Assembly: GCF_013409785.1 (NCBI RefSeq)
Contig: NZ_JACCBV010000001.1
Span: 1,116,001-1,180,000, forward strand
Direction: 5' to 3'
DNA from: Microbacterium immunditiarum
GTDB taxonomy: Bacteria > Actinomycetota > Actinomycetes > Actinomycetales > Microbacteriaceae
DNA: 64,000 nucleotides
Shown here in pieces: positions 54,243 through 62,815 of the stretch (position 1 is the stretch's first letter; each line of letters starts with the position of its first letter). The notes below the pieces were generated by a model. That model saw only the letters and a list, made by a program, of their open reading frames with translations, was not told the DNA's origin and searched no databases. A program made the translations under genes and the position numbers.

Positions 54243-55394
54243 ATGCGGGTGACACGCGTGGAGACCTTCGTCCTCGACGAGCGTCAAGTCCTCGTGCGGA
54301 TCGAAGCCGAAACGGGGGTGGTCGGGTGGGGCGACGCCTCGCTCGAGCACCGGCCGGCGACGATCGCCGCGGCGGTGAGGGAGCTGTCCGCGCACCTGAT
54401 CGGCGAAGACCCCCTGCCGGTGACGCGACACTGGCAGCGTCTGTCGCGCGGCGGGTTCTACCGCGGCGGGCCGGTGCTCGCATCCGCCGTCGCGGGGATC
54501 GACCAGGCCCTGTGGGACCTGCGAGGCCACCATTTCGACGCGCCGGTCCATGTTCTGCTCGGCGGCCCGTGTCGCGACCGCATCCGCCTCTACACGCACA
54601 CGTGGGGGACCCCCGGGCACACCGGTGACCCGGCGCGCGCCGCGATGCTCGTGGGGGCCGGGTACACGCTCGTGAAGGCGTCGATCGCGGGTCCTGTCGA
54701 CTTCCTCGACGCCCCGGAAGGCGTTGAGCGCTTCCGGGCGGACCTGGAGGCCCTGCGCGAGGCGATCGGCCCGGCCGCCGACTTCGGCATCGACCTGCAC
54801 GGCCGTGTGTCGCTCCCGCACGCCCGGCGGCTCGCCGAGGCGGTCGCGCACACGCGACCGGCCTTCCTCGAAGAGCCCCTTCGGCCGGAGCACACGCGGC
54901 ACCTCGCACGCATCACCGCGTCCACGACGATCCCCATCGCCGTGGGCGAGCGGCTGTACAGTCGCGAGGAGATGCTTCCCGCCCTCGAGGCGGGCATCGC
55001 GATCGCGCAGCCCGACGTGTCGCACGCGGGCGGAATCACCGAGGCGTTCCGCATCGCGACGCTGGCGGAGTCGTTCGATGTTCAGATCGCGCCGCATTGC
55101 CCGCTGGGCCCGGTCGCGCTGGCCGCCTGCGTCCAGCTCGACCTCGCGATCCCGAACTTCTACGCGCAGGAGCACGTGATCGATCTCACCTCGGCCGCGT
55201 CACCCGACCTCGCGATCCTGCGCGATCCGAGTGTGCTCGTCGCCGTGGACGGCGCGATCCTTCGCCCGGAGGGCCCGGGCCTGGGAATCGAGATCGACGA
55301 GGACGTCGTGCGCAGCCGGCATCGCGACGACCTGGCCGATCCGGTGGGAAACCCGCAGTGGACGTACGCTGATGGCGGGTACGCGGAATGGTGA
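54243..55394 (+). CDS. Enolase-superfamily sugar-acid dehydratase (D-galactonate-dehydratase-like)
   Basis: A 383-residue enolase-superfamily enzyme, the length of E. coli DgoD. Metal ligands are D184, E210 and E236, and the catalytic pair H186 (DLHG) and H285 (APHCPLGP) matches the DgoD/ManD pattern. It would dehydrate an aldonate to a 2-keto-3-deoxy sugar acid, the substrate type of the aldolase at 44745 after phosphorylation. Other acid-sugar dehydratases share the pattern, so galactonate is only the favoured guess. It starts one base after the SDR stop. Confidence 0.85.
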   Translation: MRVTRVETFVLDERQVLVRIEAETGVVGWGDASLEHRPATIAAAVRELSAHLIGEDPLPVTRHWQRLSRGGFYRGGPVLASAVAGIDQALWDLRGHHFDAPVHVLLGGPCRDRIRLYTHTWGTPGHTGDPARAAMLVGAGYTLVKASIAGPVDFLDAPEGVERFRADLEALREAIGPAADFGIDLHGRVSLPHARRLAEAVAHTRPAFLEEPLRPEHTRHLARITASTTIPIAVGERLYSREEMLPALEAGIAIAQPDVSHAGGITEAFRIATLAESFDVQIAPHCPLGPVALAACVQLDLAIPNFYAQEHVIDLTSAASPDLAILRDPSVLVAVDGAILRPEGPGLGIEIDEDVVRSRHRDDLADPVGNPQWTYADGGYAEW

Positions 55395-55467
55395 GTCGTC
55401 GCGGGAGACGCCGAGCGCGTCATGGCATCGTGGGATTCCGAGCGCGAAGGATCATGGAGAGCGCGGC

Positions 55468-56514
55468 ATGAGCGAGACCACAGGGCGCCGGCAGAGCGTC
55501 CGCATCAGCGATGTGGCGGCTGCCGCCGGCGTGAGCAAGGCGCTCGTGTCGTATGCGCTCAACGATCGCCCCGGCGTCAAGGAGTCCACGCGCGCGCACA
55601 TCGTCTCGGTCGCCCGCAGCATGGGTTGGACGCCGAGCCTGCGTGGCCGTGCGCTGTCGTCGTCGCGCGCCTACGCGATCGGGCTCGTCTTCGAGACGCT
55701 GCCCGAGACGCTCGCGGGCGACCAGTACTTCACGAGCCTCATGGCGGGTCTGCAGAGCGTGCTGTCCACGTCGCAGTACTCCCTGGTGACGGAGGTCGTG
55801 CACGAGCCGGGGGCGGAGGTCGCGGCGTACCGCCGCCTCGCGAGCGAGGGCAGGGTCGACGGAATGGTGCTCGTCGACCTGCACCGCGACGGCGACCCGC
55901 GGTTCGACATCCTCGTCGAGCACGAGCTCGCGTTCGTGTCGCTGGGGCGCCCACCGGCGGCGACCGACATGCCCGTCATGCTCTACGACGAGTCGGATGC
56001 GATCAGCGACGTCATCGAGCACCTGGCGTCACTCGGCCACAAGCGGATCGCGCAGGTCGTCGGTCCGCAGGCGGGCGTGTCCGCGCGCGTGCGGCGCGAG
56101 CTGTACCAGCGCGAGCTGCGCGAGCGCGGCCTGGACGACTCGTGGTGGGTCGAGAGCGACTACACCGCGATCGGCGGTCGCGCGGCGACCGAGCGCCTTC
56201 TCGCGCACGAGGATCCTCCGACGGCGATCATCTACTCCAACGACCTCATGGCGGTCGCGGGCATGGGCACCGCGTTCCAGTCCGGCCTGCGGATCCCCGA
56301 AGACCTGTCGGTGGTCGGGTGGGACGACATCACGGTCGCGCAGTATCTCCATCCCGCGCTGTCGACGGTCACCCAGCATCCGTTCGAGGACGGACGGCTG
56401 GCCGCGGCGCTGCTGCTCGAGGCCGTCGACGGTCGCCGGTTCTCGGAGCCGGTGTGGACGCAGAACCCGCGGTTCGTGCCGCGGGAATCGACCGGTCCGG
56501 TCTCGTTCCGGTAA
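55468..56514 (+). CDS. LacI-family repressor of the glycan locus
   Basis: A 348-residue LacI/GalR regulator. The helix-turn-helix is RISDVAAAAGVSKALVSYAL with the hinge helix near SLRGRALSSSR; the periplasmic-binding-like domain follows. GGAGAG precedes the ATG. It sits between the enolase gene and the importer genes. Five TGAACCGGTTCA-like sites before the GH16, GH2, GH3/DUF4038 and importer genes are its likely operators; the inducer is probably an imported sugar. Confidence 0.92.
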   Translation: MSETTGRRQSVRISDVAAAAGVSKALVSYALNDRPGVKESTRAHIVSVARSMGWTPSLRGRALSSSRAYAIGLVFETLPETLAGDQYFTSLMAGLQSVLSTSQYSLVTEVVHEPGAEVAAYRRLASEGRVDGMVLVDLHRDGDPRFDILVEHELAFVSLGRPPAATDMPVMLYDESDAISDVIEHLASLGHKRIAQVVGPQAGVSARVRRELYQRELRERGLDDSWWVESDYTAIGGRAATERLLAHEDPPTAIIYSNDLMAVAGMGTAFQSGLRIPEDLSVVGWDDITVAQYLHPALSTVTQHPFEDGRLAAALLLEAVDGRRFSEPVWTQNPRFVPRESTGPVSFR

Positions 56515-56530
56515 AGCCCAACCGTTCCGC

Positions 56531-56573
56531 TTGACATTTCCTCACGGCGCGTGTGACGATGTGAACCGGTTCA
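56531..56573 (+). promoter_or_regulatory. Importer promoter with LacI operator 5
   Basis: TTGACA (56531-56536) and GACGAT (56555-56560) with an 18-bp spacer form a probable promoter. TGAACCGGTTCA (56562-56573) lies at the expected transcription start. Confidence 0.8.
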
Positions 56574-56642
56574 GAAACGCACCCAACGGCGGGCCGAACC
56601 ACTCGACCACTACAGAGCTGTAGAAGAAGGAGTGTCCATCAC

Positions 56643-57932
56643 ATGGCGCACACAGCACCGAGCGGAAAGCGGATCGCTGCGATCCTCGGCACCGCCGTCA
56701 TCGCCGCCGGGGGCCTCACGGCTTGCGCCGGCGGCGGGGGCGGAGAGTCCGCGGACCAGACGATCACGATCCTCTCCTCGTGGACCACGGGCAACGCGAC
56801 CGGTGACCAGCTGGCGAAGAACATCGAGGCCTTCACGGAGGAGACGGGCATCGAGGTCCAGGTGGAGGAGGTGAACAACGACGACGTCGACGAGGCATTC
56901 GAGGCATCCGCTCTCGCCGGCGAACAGGCCGACATCGTGATCCTGAATCTGACGCCCGCGAGCGCCGACTGGCTGCCTGACGGACTCGTCGTCGACGTGG
57001 GCGACTACATGCAGGACTGGGGCATCGCCGACAAGCTGCAGCAGGGCGCGATCGACTTCTGGACGAACGACAACGGCGTCAACGGCTTCCCGTTCATCGG
57101 CTTCAACTGGCCCATCTGGTACAACACCGAGCTGCTCGCGCAGGCGGGCGTCGACGAGATCCCCGCGACGTTCGACGACCTGCTCGACGCTTCGAAGAAG
57201 CTGCGCGCGGCCGGCATCCAGCCGTTCGCCCTCGGCGGCAAGGACTGGACGGCGCAGAACTTCATCACCTGGCTCGGCCAGCAGTACGTCGATCCGGAGA
57301 AGATGGCGACCGTCTTCAGCGAGGGCGGCTGGTGCGACCCCGACGTCGTGGAGGGTCTCGACCTGCTTGCGACGATGCGCGACGAGGGCGTCTTCGTCGA
57401 CAACGTCGCCGGGTACGACGGCGACCAGATGACGAACGCCTACTTCACGGGGGCCGCCGCGATGATGCCGTCCGGCTCGTGGGCCTACACGAACGAGGGC
57501 GGCAAGGACATCTGGGATGTCACGCAGCTCGCGGGCTTCCCCGTTCCCGACGGCGGCCACTACTCGCTTCCCACGGCGTACAACGGTCACTCGGCAGGCT
57601 TCTTCATCACGCCCAACGCCGAAGACAACATCGACGCGGTCCAGCAGTTCTTCGAGTACATCTACTCGGACGACGTCCTGAAGGGCTGGGTGAGCGAGGC
57701 CAGCCAGATCCTCGACGCCACGCCCGAGATCGTCGCCGGCGCCGACTCGAGCGCTCCGCTCGTGGTCGCGGGCGGTGCCCTCGGCGAAGACAACACCGAC
57801 TGGCTGCTGCTGCCCGACGCGTACCTTCCTGCGGGCACCGACTGGGGCCCGACCATCGCGAGCGAGTTCCTGGGTCAGAGCGGCACGACGGGGGCCGACC
57901 TCTGCCAGAAGCTGGACGCAGAGTACGAGTAG
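56643..57932 (+). CDS. Sugar ABC transporter substrate-binding lipoprotein
   Basis: A 429-residue CUT1-type binding protein. The N-terminal signal ends in a lipobox LTAC with lipidated C28, so it is anchored to the outer face of the membrane. The rest is a two-lobe binding fold (DQTITILSSWTTGNATG, FPFIGFNWPIWYNTELL, GSWAYTNEG). It captures the oligosaccharide made by the secreted GH16 enzyme. It is controlled by LacI operator 5 and followed by a very stable hairpin before the permease genes. Confidence 0.92.
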   Translation: MAHTAPSGKRIAAILGTAVIAAGGLTACAGGGGGESADQTITILSSWTTGNATGDQLAKNIEAFTEETGIEVQVEEVNNDDVDEAFEASALAGEQADIVILNLTPASADWLPDGLVVDVGDYMQDWGIADKLQQGAIDFWTNDNGVNGFPFIGFNWPIWYNTELLAQAGVDEIPATFDDLLDASKKLRAAGIQPFALGGKDWTAQNFITWLGQQYVDPEKMATVFSEGGWCDPDVVEGLDLLATMRDEGVFVDNVAGYDGDQMTNAYFTGAAAMMPSGSWAYTNEGGKDIWDVTQLAGFPVPDGGHYSLPTAYNGHSAGFFITPNAEDNIDAVQQFFEYIYSDDVLKGWVSEASQILDATPEIVAGADSSAPLVVAGGALGEDNTDWLLLPDAYLPAGTDWGPTIASEFLGQSGTTGADLCQKLDAEYE

Positions 57933-57948
57933 CCGCATCGCGTGCTGC

Positions 57949-57979
57949 GCGGGCCCGGCGCCGACGGCGCCGGGCCCGC
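57949..57979 (+). terminator. Intra-operon hairpin between binding-protein and permease genes
   Basis: Perfect 14-base arms GCGGGCCCGGCGCC and GGCGCCGGGCCCGC around a GAC loop, 17 bases after the binding-protein stop and 20 bases before the permease ATG. There is no T-run. It probably stabilises the upstream message or partly stops transcription so that binding protein is made in excess. Confidence 0.8.
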
Positions 57980-57998
57980 CACACGGAAGGAACGAGAC

Positions 57999-58913
57999 AT
58001 GACCACAACGGAGACGCTGGTCGCGCCGTCCTCGGCGCGCGGGCGCCGGCGCAATCGGGACCGGGGACTCATCCTCCTCGCCGCGCCGTCGACGATCTGG
58101 TACCTGATCTTCACGATCGGGCCGCTCTTCGCGATGTTCTACATCGCGTTCCTCGACTGGGAGGGTCTCGCGGCGAAGCCGACGTGGGCGGGCTGGGCGA
58201 ACTTCGAGCGGATGTTCACGGATGACCGGATCCTCAACGCATCCGTCAACACCGCCATCCACCTGTTCGCGACGCTGCCGATCATGATGCTGCTGTCGTT
58301 CATGCTCGGGTACTTCCTCAACCTGCGCCTGCCCGGACACCGCATCCTCCGAGTGATCCTGTTCATCCCGGCACTCATCTCGATCTCGGCACTCGGCATG
58401 CTGTTCGTCGCGGTGCTGGGGCCGGTCGGCCTCGTGAACGGGTTCCTGACGTCGGCCGGCCTCCCCGAGTTGGCGCGGGCGTGGCTCGCGGATCCGTCGA
58501 CGGCGATGATCTGTCTGATCGTCGTCACGATCTGGTCGGGCACGGGGTTCAACGCGATCCTCTTCTCGGCCCGCCTGTCGGGCATCGACGAGGACATCTA
58601 CGCCGCAGCCGACCTTGACGGCGCAGGTCACTGGCAGAAGATGTGGGGGATCACCTTCCCCATCGCGCTGGACTACTTCGGCGTTCTCACGATGCTGCAG
58701 TTCCTGTGGACGTTCTTCGGCACCGCGGGTCTCATCCTCATCCTGACCCAGGGGGGTCCGGGCCGGGCGACCGAGACGCTGTCGTGGCTCGTGTTCCGGT
58801 TCGGCTACGAGGACGCCGATGTCGGATACAGCCAGGCCATCGGCATCCTTCTGTTCGTCGTCGGTGTGATCGGCCTGCTGGTCATCCGCCGCTTCCTTCG
58901 TGCGAGGTACTGA
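57999..58913 (+). CDS. Sugar ABC transporter permease 1 (MalF-like)
   Basis: A 304-residue membrane protein with six helices. The first is ILLAAPSTIWYLIFTIGPLF, and the ATPase-contact EAA-type loop is YAAADLDGAGHWQKMWGITF. It forms the transport channel with permease 2. GGAAGG precedes ATG 57999; the frame is open 19 codons upstream but with hairpin-derived sequence. No ATPase gene is in the operon, so a shared MsiK-type ATPase is likely. Confidence 0.93.
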   Translation: MTTTETLVAPSSARGRRRNRDRGLILLAAPSTIWYLIFTIGPLFAMFYIAFLDWEGLAAKPTWAGWANFERMFTDDRILNASVNTAIHLFATLPIMMLLSFMLGYFLNLRLPGHRILRVILFIPALISISALGMLFVAVLGPVGLVNGFLTSAGLPELARAWLADPSTAMICLIVVTIWSGTGFNAILFSARLSGIDEDIYAAADLDGAGHWQKMWGITFPIALDYFGVLTMLQFLWTFFGTAGLILILTQGGPGRATETLSWLVFRFGYEDADVGYSQAIGILLFVVGVIGLLVIRRFLRARY

Positions 58914-58914
58914 C

Positions 58915-59835
58915 GTGTCGATCGTGTCGCAAGCCGCCGCCCCGGTCGCAGAGGAGGCGATGGGCATCGAGCTCGGCCGTCGTCGCCGCGCCGGTCGCCG
59001 CCCCACCCGGTTCACGCCCGGCATCGTCGTCTCGTACGTGCTCGTCGTCGCGTACGCGCTGCTGCTGGCGCTTCCCCTGTACTGGCTCTTCATCTCGGCG
59101 TTCAAACCGCGCGTCGAGATCCTCGGGCAGCCGTTCACACCGACCTTCACATCGGGCTTCGACAACATCGTCGAGGTGTGGGAGCGGCTGAACATCCCTG
59201 CCGCCCTGTTCAACTCGGCCTACATCACGGTCGCGTCGCTGCTTCTGACGATCGTCCTCGCGGTGCCCGCCGCGTACGCGCTGGCCCGGTCGACCGGCCG
59301 GCTGGGGCGATTCGTGGAACGGCTCTACGCGCTGGGCTTCCTCATCCCCGGCTTCGCATCGCTGATCCCGACGCTGCTGCTCGCCATCCAGATCGGGCTG
59401 TACGCCGACCGCGAGTTCATGATCCTCTACCTCCCGGCATCCGCACAGCCGCTCGCGGTGATCCTGCTCACGCAGTTCATGCGCACCGTCCCGCCCGAGC
59501 TCGAGGAGAGCGCGCGCATCGACGGCGCCGGCCGCCTGCGGATCCTGTGGAGCGTCTACGTGCCCCTCGTGCGCCCGGGCATCGCGACCGTCGCGATCCT
59601 GAACTTCATCGGGTTCTGGAACGAGTACATCTACTCGCTCGTCATCGTGGGCGCCAACCAGTACAAGCGAACGATTCAGGTCGCGTTGCCGACGCTTCAG
59701 GGCAACCAGGGGATCACGGACTACGCACTCGTCTGCGCAGGCACACTCATCTCGATCATCCCCGTGTTCATCGTGTACATCATCCTCAACAGGCGAATGG
59801 AAGAGGCGCTCGTGCAGGGCGCGCTCAAGGGCTGA
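58915..59835 (+). CDS. Sugar ABC transporter permease 2 (MalG-like)
   Basis: A 306-residue membrane protein. After a soluble start the first helix is IVVSYVLVVAYALLLALPLY, and the EAA loop is LEESARIDGAGRLRILWSVY. Start is GTG 58915, one base after the permease 1 stop; an ATG at 58960 is an alternative. It pairs with permease 1 in a CUT1 importer. Confidence 0.93.
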   Translation: MSIVSQAAAPVAEEAMGIELGRRRRAGRRPTRFTPGIVVSYVLVVAYALLLALPLYWLFISAFKPRVEILGQPFTPTFTSGFDNIVEVWERLNIPAALFNSAYITVASLLLTIVLAVPAAYALARSTGRLGRFVERLYALGFLIPGFASLIPTLLLAIQIGLYADREFMILYLPASAQPLAVILLTQFMRTVPPELEESARIDGAGRLRILWSVYVPLVRPGIATVAILNFIGFWNEYIYSLVIVGANQYKRTIQVALPTLQGNQGITDYALVCAGTLISIIPVFIVYIILNRRMEEALVQGALKG

Positions 59836-59836
59836 C

Positions 59837-61237
59837 GTGGAGTGGTCACATTGGTCCACGCGAACGGATCGCGAGGACGGGTTCGACGCGCGCCACATCT
59901 CCTTCGATGGGACGGAGATCGTCGACAGGGTCTTCTTCGCCGTCCGCGACCCGCTGTGGCGAACGGTTCCGCTTCGCATGACGGATGCTCGCGAGCAGAC
60001 GTTCGCGGACCGCTTCGTGCGGACGGTGACGGCGACCACGGACGGTCCGCAGGGTGTCGATGTCGAGCTCACGTGGGAGGTCACGCCCCAGACACTGCGT
60101 ATCGGCGCGCGTGCGCGCGCTCTGCGTGACTTCTCGTACGCCCGCATCGGACTGTGCGTGCTGCTGTCGAGCACGGACTATGCGGGCCGGCCCGCCGATA
60201 TGACCGACGGAGACGAGGCGTGGACGGTCGACCTGCCGGACGCGATCGCCACGCGGTCGGATGATCAGCCTGCGCGGTCGCGTGCGTTCCATCGGCCGTT
60301 CCGCGTGCTCCGCACCTCGCCGGCGACGGGTGCCGAGGTCGTGATCCGGTTCGACGGCGCGCCCTTCGAGTTCGAGGATCAGCGGAACTGGACGGATCGC
60401 TCGTTCAAGGCGTACTCCGTCTCGGACGGATGGCCTTTCGACGCCGTCGCGGGGGAGGTGTTCGAGCAGTTCGTCAGGATCGAAGCGGATGCCGCGGCAG
60501 CGGCGGATGCGGCATCCGGGATCCCGCGGGTCGAGGCCTTGTCGCCCGCCGGCCGGCTGTGCGAGGTCGCGGTGTCGGCCGCTCGGTTCGCCGATGACGA
60601 GCTCGCGCCTCCGGGCGGCCTCGCCGACCTGCTCGCCCGTCCCCTCCCGGCCGTCCCGTCGTCGGTGCGGCTGGCGGTGAACGGCGCCGTCCACGCCGCG
60701 GACGCGGAGTCCGTCGCCGAGACCTCGCTCGTGCACGGCGAGGTGCTCCAGGCGGCGAGGACCAGAGCACCCGATGCGCGCATCGTGCTCGACCCGATCG
60801 CCTTCCTCGACACGGCGGGGGACTGGCGCGACGAGATCGGCCACTACATGGCGTGCGTGCCGGCCGACGGCCCGCGCGAGCGGTGGGACTCGCAACTCGC
60901 CGCGGCGTGGGTCGTGGCGAGCGTGGCATCTGCGGCCCCTCACGCACCGTCGGCGCTGCGGTATTTCGGCCCAGAGCTCGGGATGTCGTCGCCCGCGCGG
61001 GATGTGATCGAGCGATTCGCGCGACGCCGCGGATGGTCGGTGTGGCGAACGAACGCGGTCGCGCCCATCGCAGCCGTCGCGCTCGTTTCGCCGAGCGGAG
61101 CGGAGGCCGAGCTCGTAGTCGCGAACATGGACCTCGATCCGGTCGATGTGCGCGTGCACGGTCGACAGATCGGGCTCCCCGCATTCGGGACGGCGTGGGT
61201 GCGAGTGCCTTCGCCGGCTCACGCGCCCGTGCACTGA
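59837..61237 (+). CDS. Apionate-lactonase-like sugar-acid protein (short form)
   Basis: A 466-residue protein starting at GTG 59837, one base after permease 2. EFEDQRNWTDRSFKAYS and AVNGAVHAADAESVAET recall motifs I associate with D-apionate lactonase and unannotated relatives. Those proteins are longer (about 600 residues), so part of the central barrel seems absent here. It has no signal peptide. Its place at the end of the importer operon suggests work on an imported sugar or sugar acid. The assignment rests on recalled motifs only and is tentative. Confidence 0.5.
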   Translation: MEWSHWSTRTDREDGFDARHISFDGTEIVDRVFFAVRDPLWRTVPLRMTDAREQTFADRFVRTVTATTDGPQGVDVELTWEVTPQTLRIGARARALRDFSYARIGLCVLLSSTDYAGRPADMTDGDEAWTVDLPDAIATRSDDQPARSRAFHRPFRVLRTSPATGAEVVIRFDGAPFEFEDQRNWTDRSFKAYSVSDGWPFDAVAGEVFEQFVRIEADAAAAADAASGIPRVEALSPAGRLCEVAVSAARFADDELAPPGGLADLLARPLPAVPSSVRLAVNGAVHAADAESVAETSLVHGEVLQAARTRAPDARIVLDPIAFLDTAGDWRDEIGHYMACVPADGPRERWDSQLAAAWVVASVASAAPHAPSALRYFGPELGMSSPARDVIERFARRRGWSVWRTNAVAPIAAVALVSPSGAEAELVVANMDLDPVDVRVHGRQIGLPAFGTAWVRVPSPAHAPVH

Positions 61238-61238
61238 G

Positions 61239-61568
61239 TCAGGAGACGCGGACCAGCCCCGCCTCGTCCATCCATGCGTCGACGTCGACGGTCAGCCCGG
61301 CGGAGGAATTGGCCTGGTTGACGAACTCCTGCAGGGCGGATGCCCGCAGCTGCTCAGGTTCGGGCGACTCGAACACGAATCGGAGCGGGATCGAGTGCTG
61401 CAGCCAGATCGCCGATCGGCCGGGCTGTGTGATCCCTTCGTGGCGCCACGCGAGAGTGAAGCTCTCACTGCGGCGCAGCTTCGTCGTGATGACGACCTTC
61501 AGGTGGGCGAGGAGGCTGTCGGGGATCTCGATGGGCTCGGTGCTGGTGCCGTAATACAGGTGCCCCAT
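61239..61568 (-). CDS. DUF7882-type actinobacterial protein
   Basis: A 109-residue protein. GHLYYGTSTEPIEIPDSLLA and VVITTKLRRSESFTLAW are typical of short Microbacteriaceae proteins of the DUF7882 type, function unknown. ATG 61568 follows AAGGAG; a GTG two codons upstream overlaps that box. It is divergent from a MarR gene across an AT-rich region with a palindrome, and may be its target. It converges on the importer operon with a 1-bp gap. Confidence 0.75.
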   Translation of the reverse strand: MGHLYYGTSTEPIEIPDSLLAHLKVVITTKLRRSESFTLAWRHEGITQPGRSAIWLQHSIPLRFVFESPEPEQLRASALQEFVNQANSSAGLTVDVDAWMDEAGLVRVS

Positions 61569-61650
61569 GTCCACTCCTTGATCGGCCTGAATGCGATGGG
61601 GCGACGCCGTGTGCGTCGATCTCGTCCAGGAATGTTCACTCTAGCAGGTA

Positions 61651-61669
61651 TTTCACTAATTTAGGTAAA
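61651..61669. promoter_or_regulatory. Palindromic operator candidate for the MarR gene
   Basis: TTTCACTAATTTAGGTAAA has the symmetry TTTnnCTAAnTTAGnnAAA in an otherwise GC-rich genome. It lies in the AT-rich gap between the divergent DUF7882 and MarR genes. Confidence 0.65.
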
Positions 61670-61739
61670 GCAGCGAAATATTCACCGATCTAACTCGGGA
61701 GGCGCTACGCTGGGGGCAGCCGATGCTGAGGAGCTTTCC

Positions 61740-62234
61740 GTGACGAACGGACGAACGGGGCAATCGAGCGTGCGCCAAGCGCTTCTGGCGTACGTGCGCG
61801 CACGCTCGGAGGCCCTCGCGCAGGCGCGCAAGCAGCTGGGTATCGGCGAAGGCGATGCGAATGCGCTCTTGCACATCGCCGCACATCCCGGTATCCGCCC
61901 CTCGCAGCTCCGTGAGCATCTGGGCATCACCTCGCCGGGTGTCACCGCGCTCATCGACCGGCTCGTCAGCAGGGGGATCGTGCGGCGGGATCTCGACCCG
62001 AGCGACCGTCGCGTCAACCGGATCAGCGTGACCGTCGACCTCGGAGATGAGCCGTGGGCTCAGCTCACCCGGTTCGACAGCGCGTTCGACGACGCGGTGC
62101 TCGCGGGCGAGGAGGCCGACGCGGCTCGATTCGCGGAGCTGCTCGAATCGTGGACGACGTCGACGAACGACTACGGCGCCGGACGAGGCCCGGCCAGCGG
62201 GTCAGGGCGCGTCGACCCCCACGAACGAGGATGA
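61740..62234 (+). CDS. MarR-family transcriptional regulator
   Basis: A 164-residue winged-helix regulator. The recognition part is PSQLREHLGITSPGVTALID, with the wing RGIVRRDLDPSDRRVNRISV. Start is GTG 61740. A palindrome at 61651-61669 is its likely operator, so it may control itself and the divergent DUF7882 gene. Its end overlaps the convergent small gene by 33 bp. Confidence 0.88.
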   Translation: MTNGRTGQSSVRQALLAYVRARSEALAQARKQLGIGEGDANALLHIAAHPGIRPSQLREHLGITSPGVTALIDRLVSRGIVRRDLDPSDRRVNRISVTVDLGDEPWAQLTRFDSAFDDAVLAGEEADAARFAELLESWTTSTNDYGAGRGPASGSGRVDPHERG

Positions 62235-62546
62235 CTTCGCCTGCAGGAAGGCGCACAGCGCGGACAGGACGGACAGCTCCGCCGCGAGCCGCATCACTTC
62301 CGCAGCGTCGAGGCTGATCGTCTCGGCTCGCGCCTCCATCGTCACCACCCACCGCTCCGAGTAGGGCGCCTCGGGATGGACGTACATCACGGTCGAGGCG
62401 TGGGCCAGCTCGACCCCGACCAGACCGGTGTTCGCGCCGTCCTCGCCGTCCTGCTGCATGACCTTGAACGCGCCCGCGACCGGATAATCCAGCGAGTTGA
62501 ACTCTGCAAGCCACCCCTCGAGGGTCTCTCTGCTCCGGAACGGCAT
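62202..62546 (-). CDS. Small conserved hypothetical protein
   Basis: A 114-residue protein starting at ATG 62546 after GAGAAGG. Segments PVAGAFKVMQQDGEDG and MYVHPEAPYSERWVVTMEA look like a beta-rich domain and a helical end (LDAAEVMRLAAELSVLSALC) follows. I do not know the family. It overlaps the MarR gene tail by 33 bp. Confidence 0.65.
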   Translation of the reverse strand: MPFRSRETLEGWLAEFNSLDYPVAGAFKVMQQDGEDGANTGLVGVELAHASTVMYVHPEAPYSERWVVTMEARAETISLDAAEVMRLAAELSVLSALCAFLQAKSSSFVGVDAP

Positions 62547-62772
62547 CGATGGTGCGCCTTCTCGACGGTGCGGGCGACCGTCCTGAGCCAAATGTAAGCG
62601 TTCGCGCGAGATTCTCATACCATCGCGTCACTCGTGACGAACGAGCGGCGTCGCCAGGTCCGGCATCCCGATCCGCGATGGATCGGGCCACTTGTCGGTG
62701 CGTGCGATCCTCGTGGGTGGCGGCGCCGTCCCGCCGGACCGATCCAGGCGACGCGAACGTCGCAGGGAGCTG

Positions 62773-62787
62773 AGATAATACGTCTAA
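62773..62787. promoter_or_regulatory. Shared regulatory motif, copy 1
   Basis: AGATAATACGTCTAA lies 28 bp before the GntR/HutC start. It matches 12 of 15 bases of copy 2 before the BNR_4-like gene (consensus AGATAAnnCGTCTnA), so it is a candidate site for this regulator. Confidence 0.6.
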
Positions 62788-62815
62788 TGCATCACCTTCG
62801 CCGAGGAGTCGCCGA

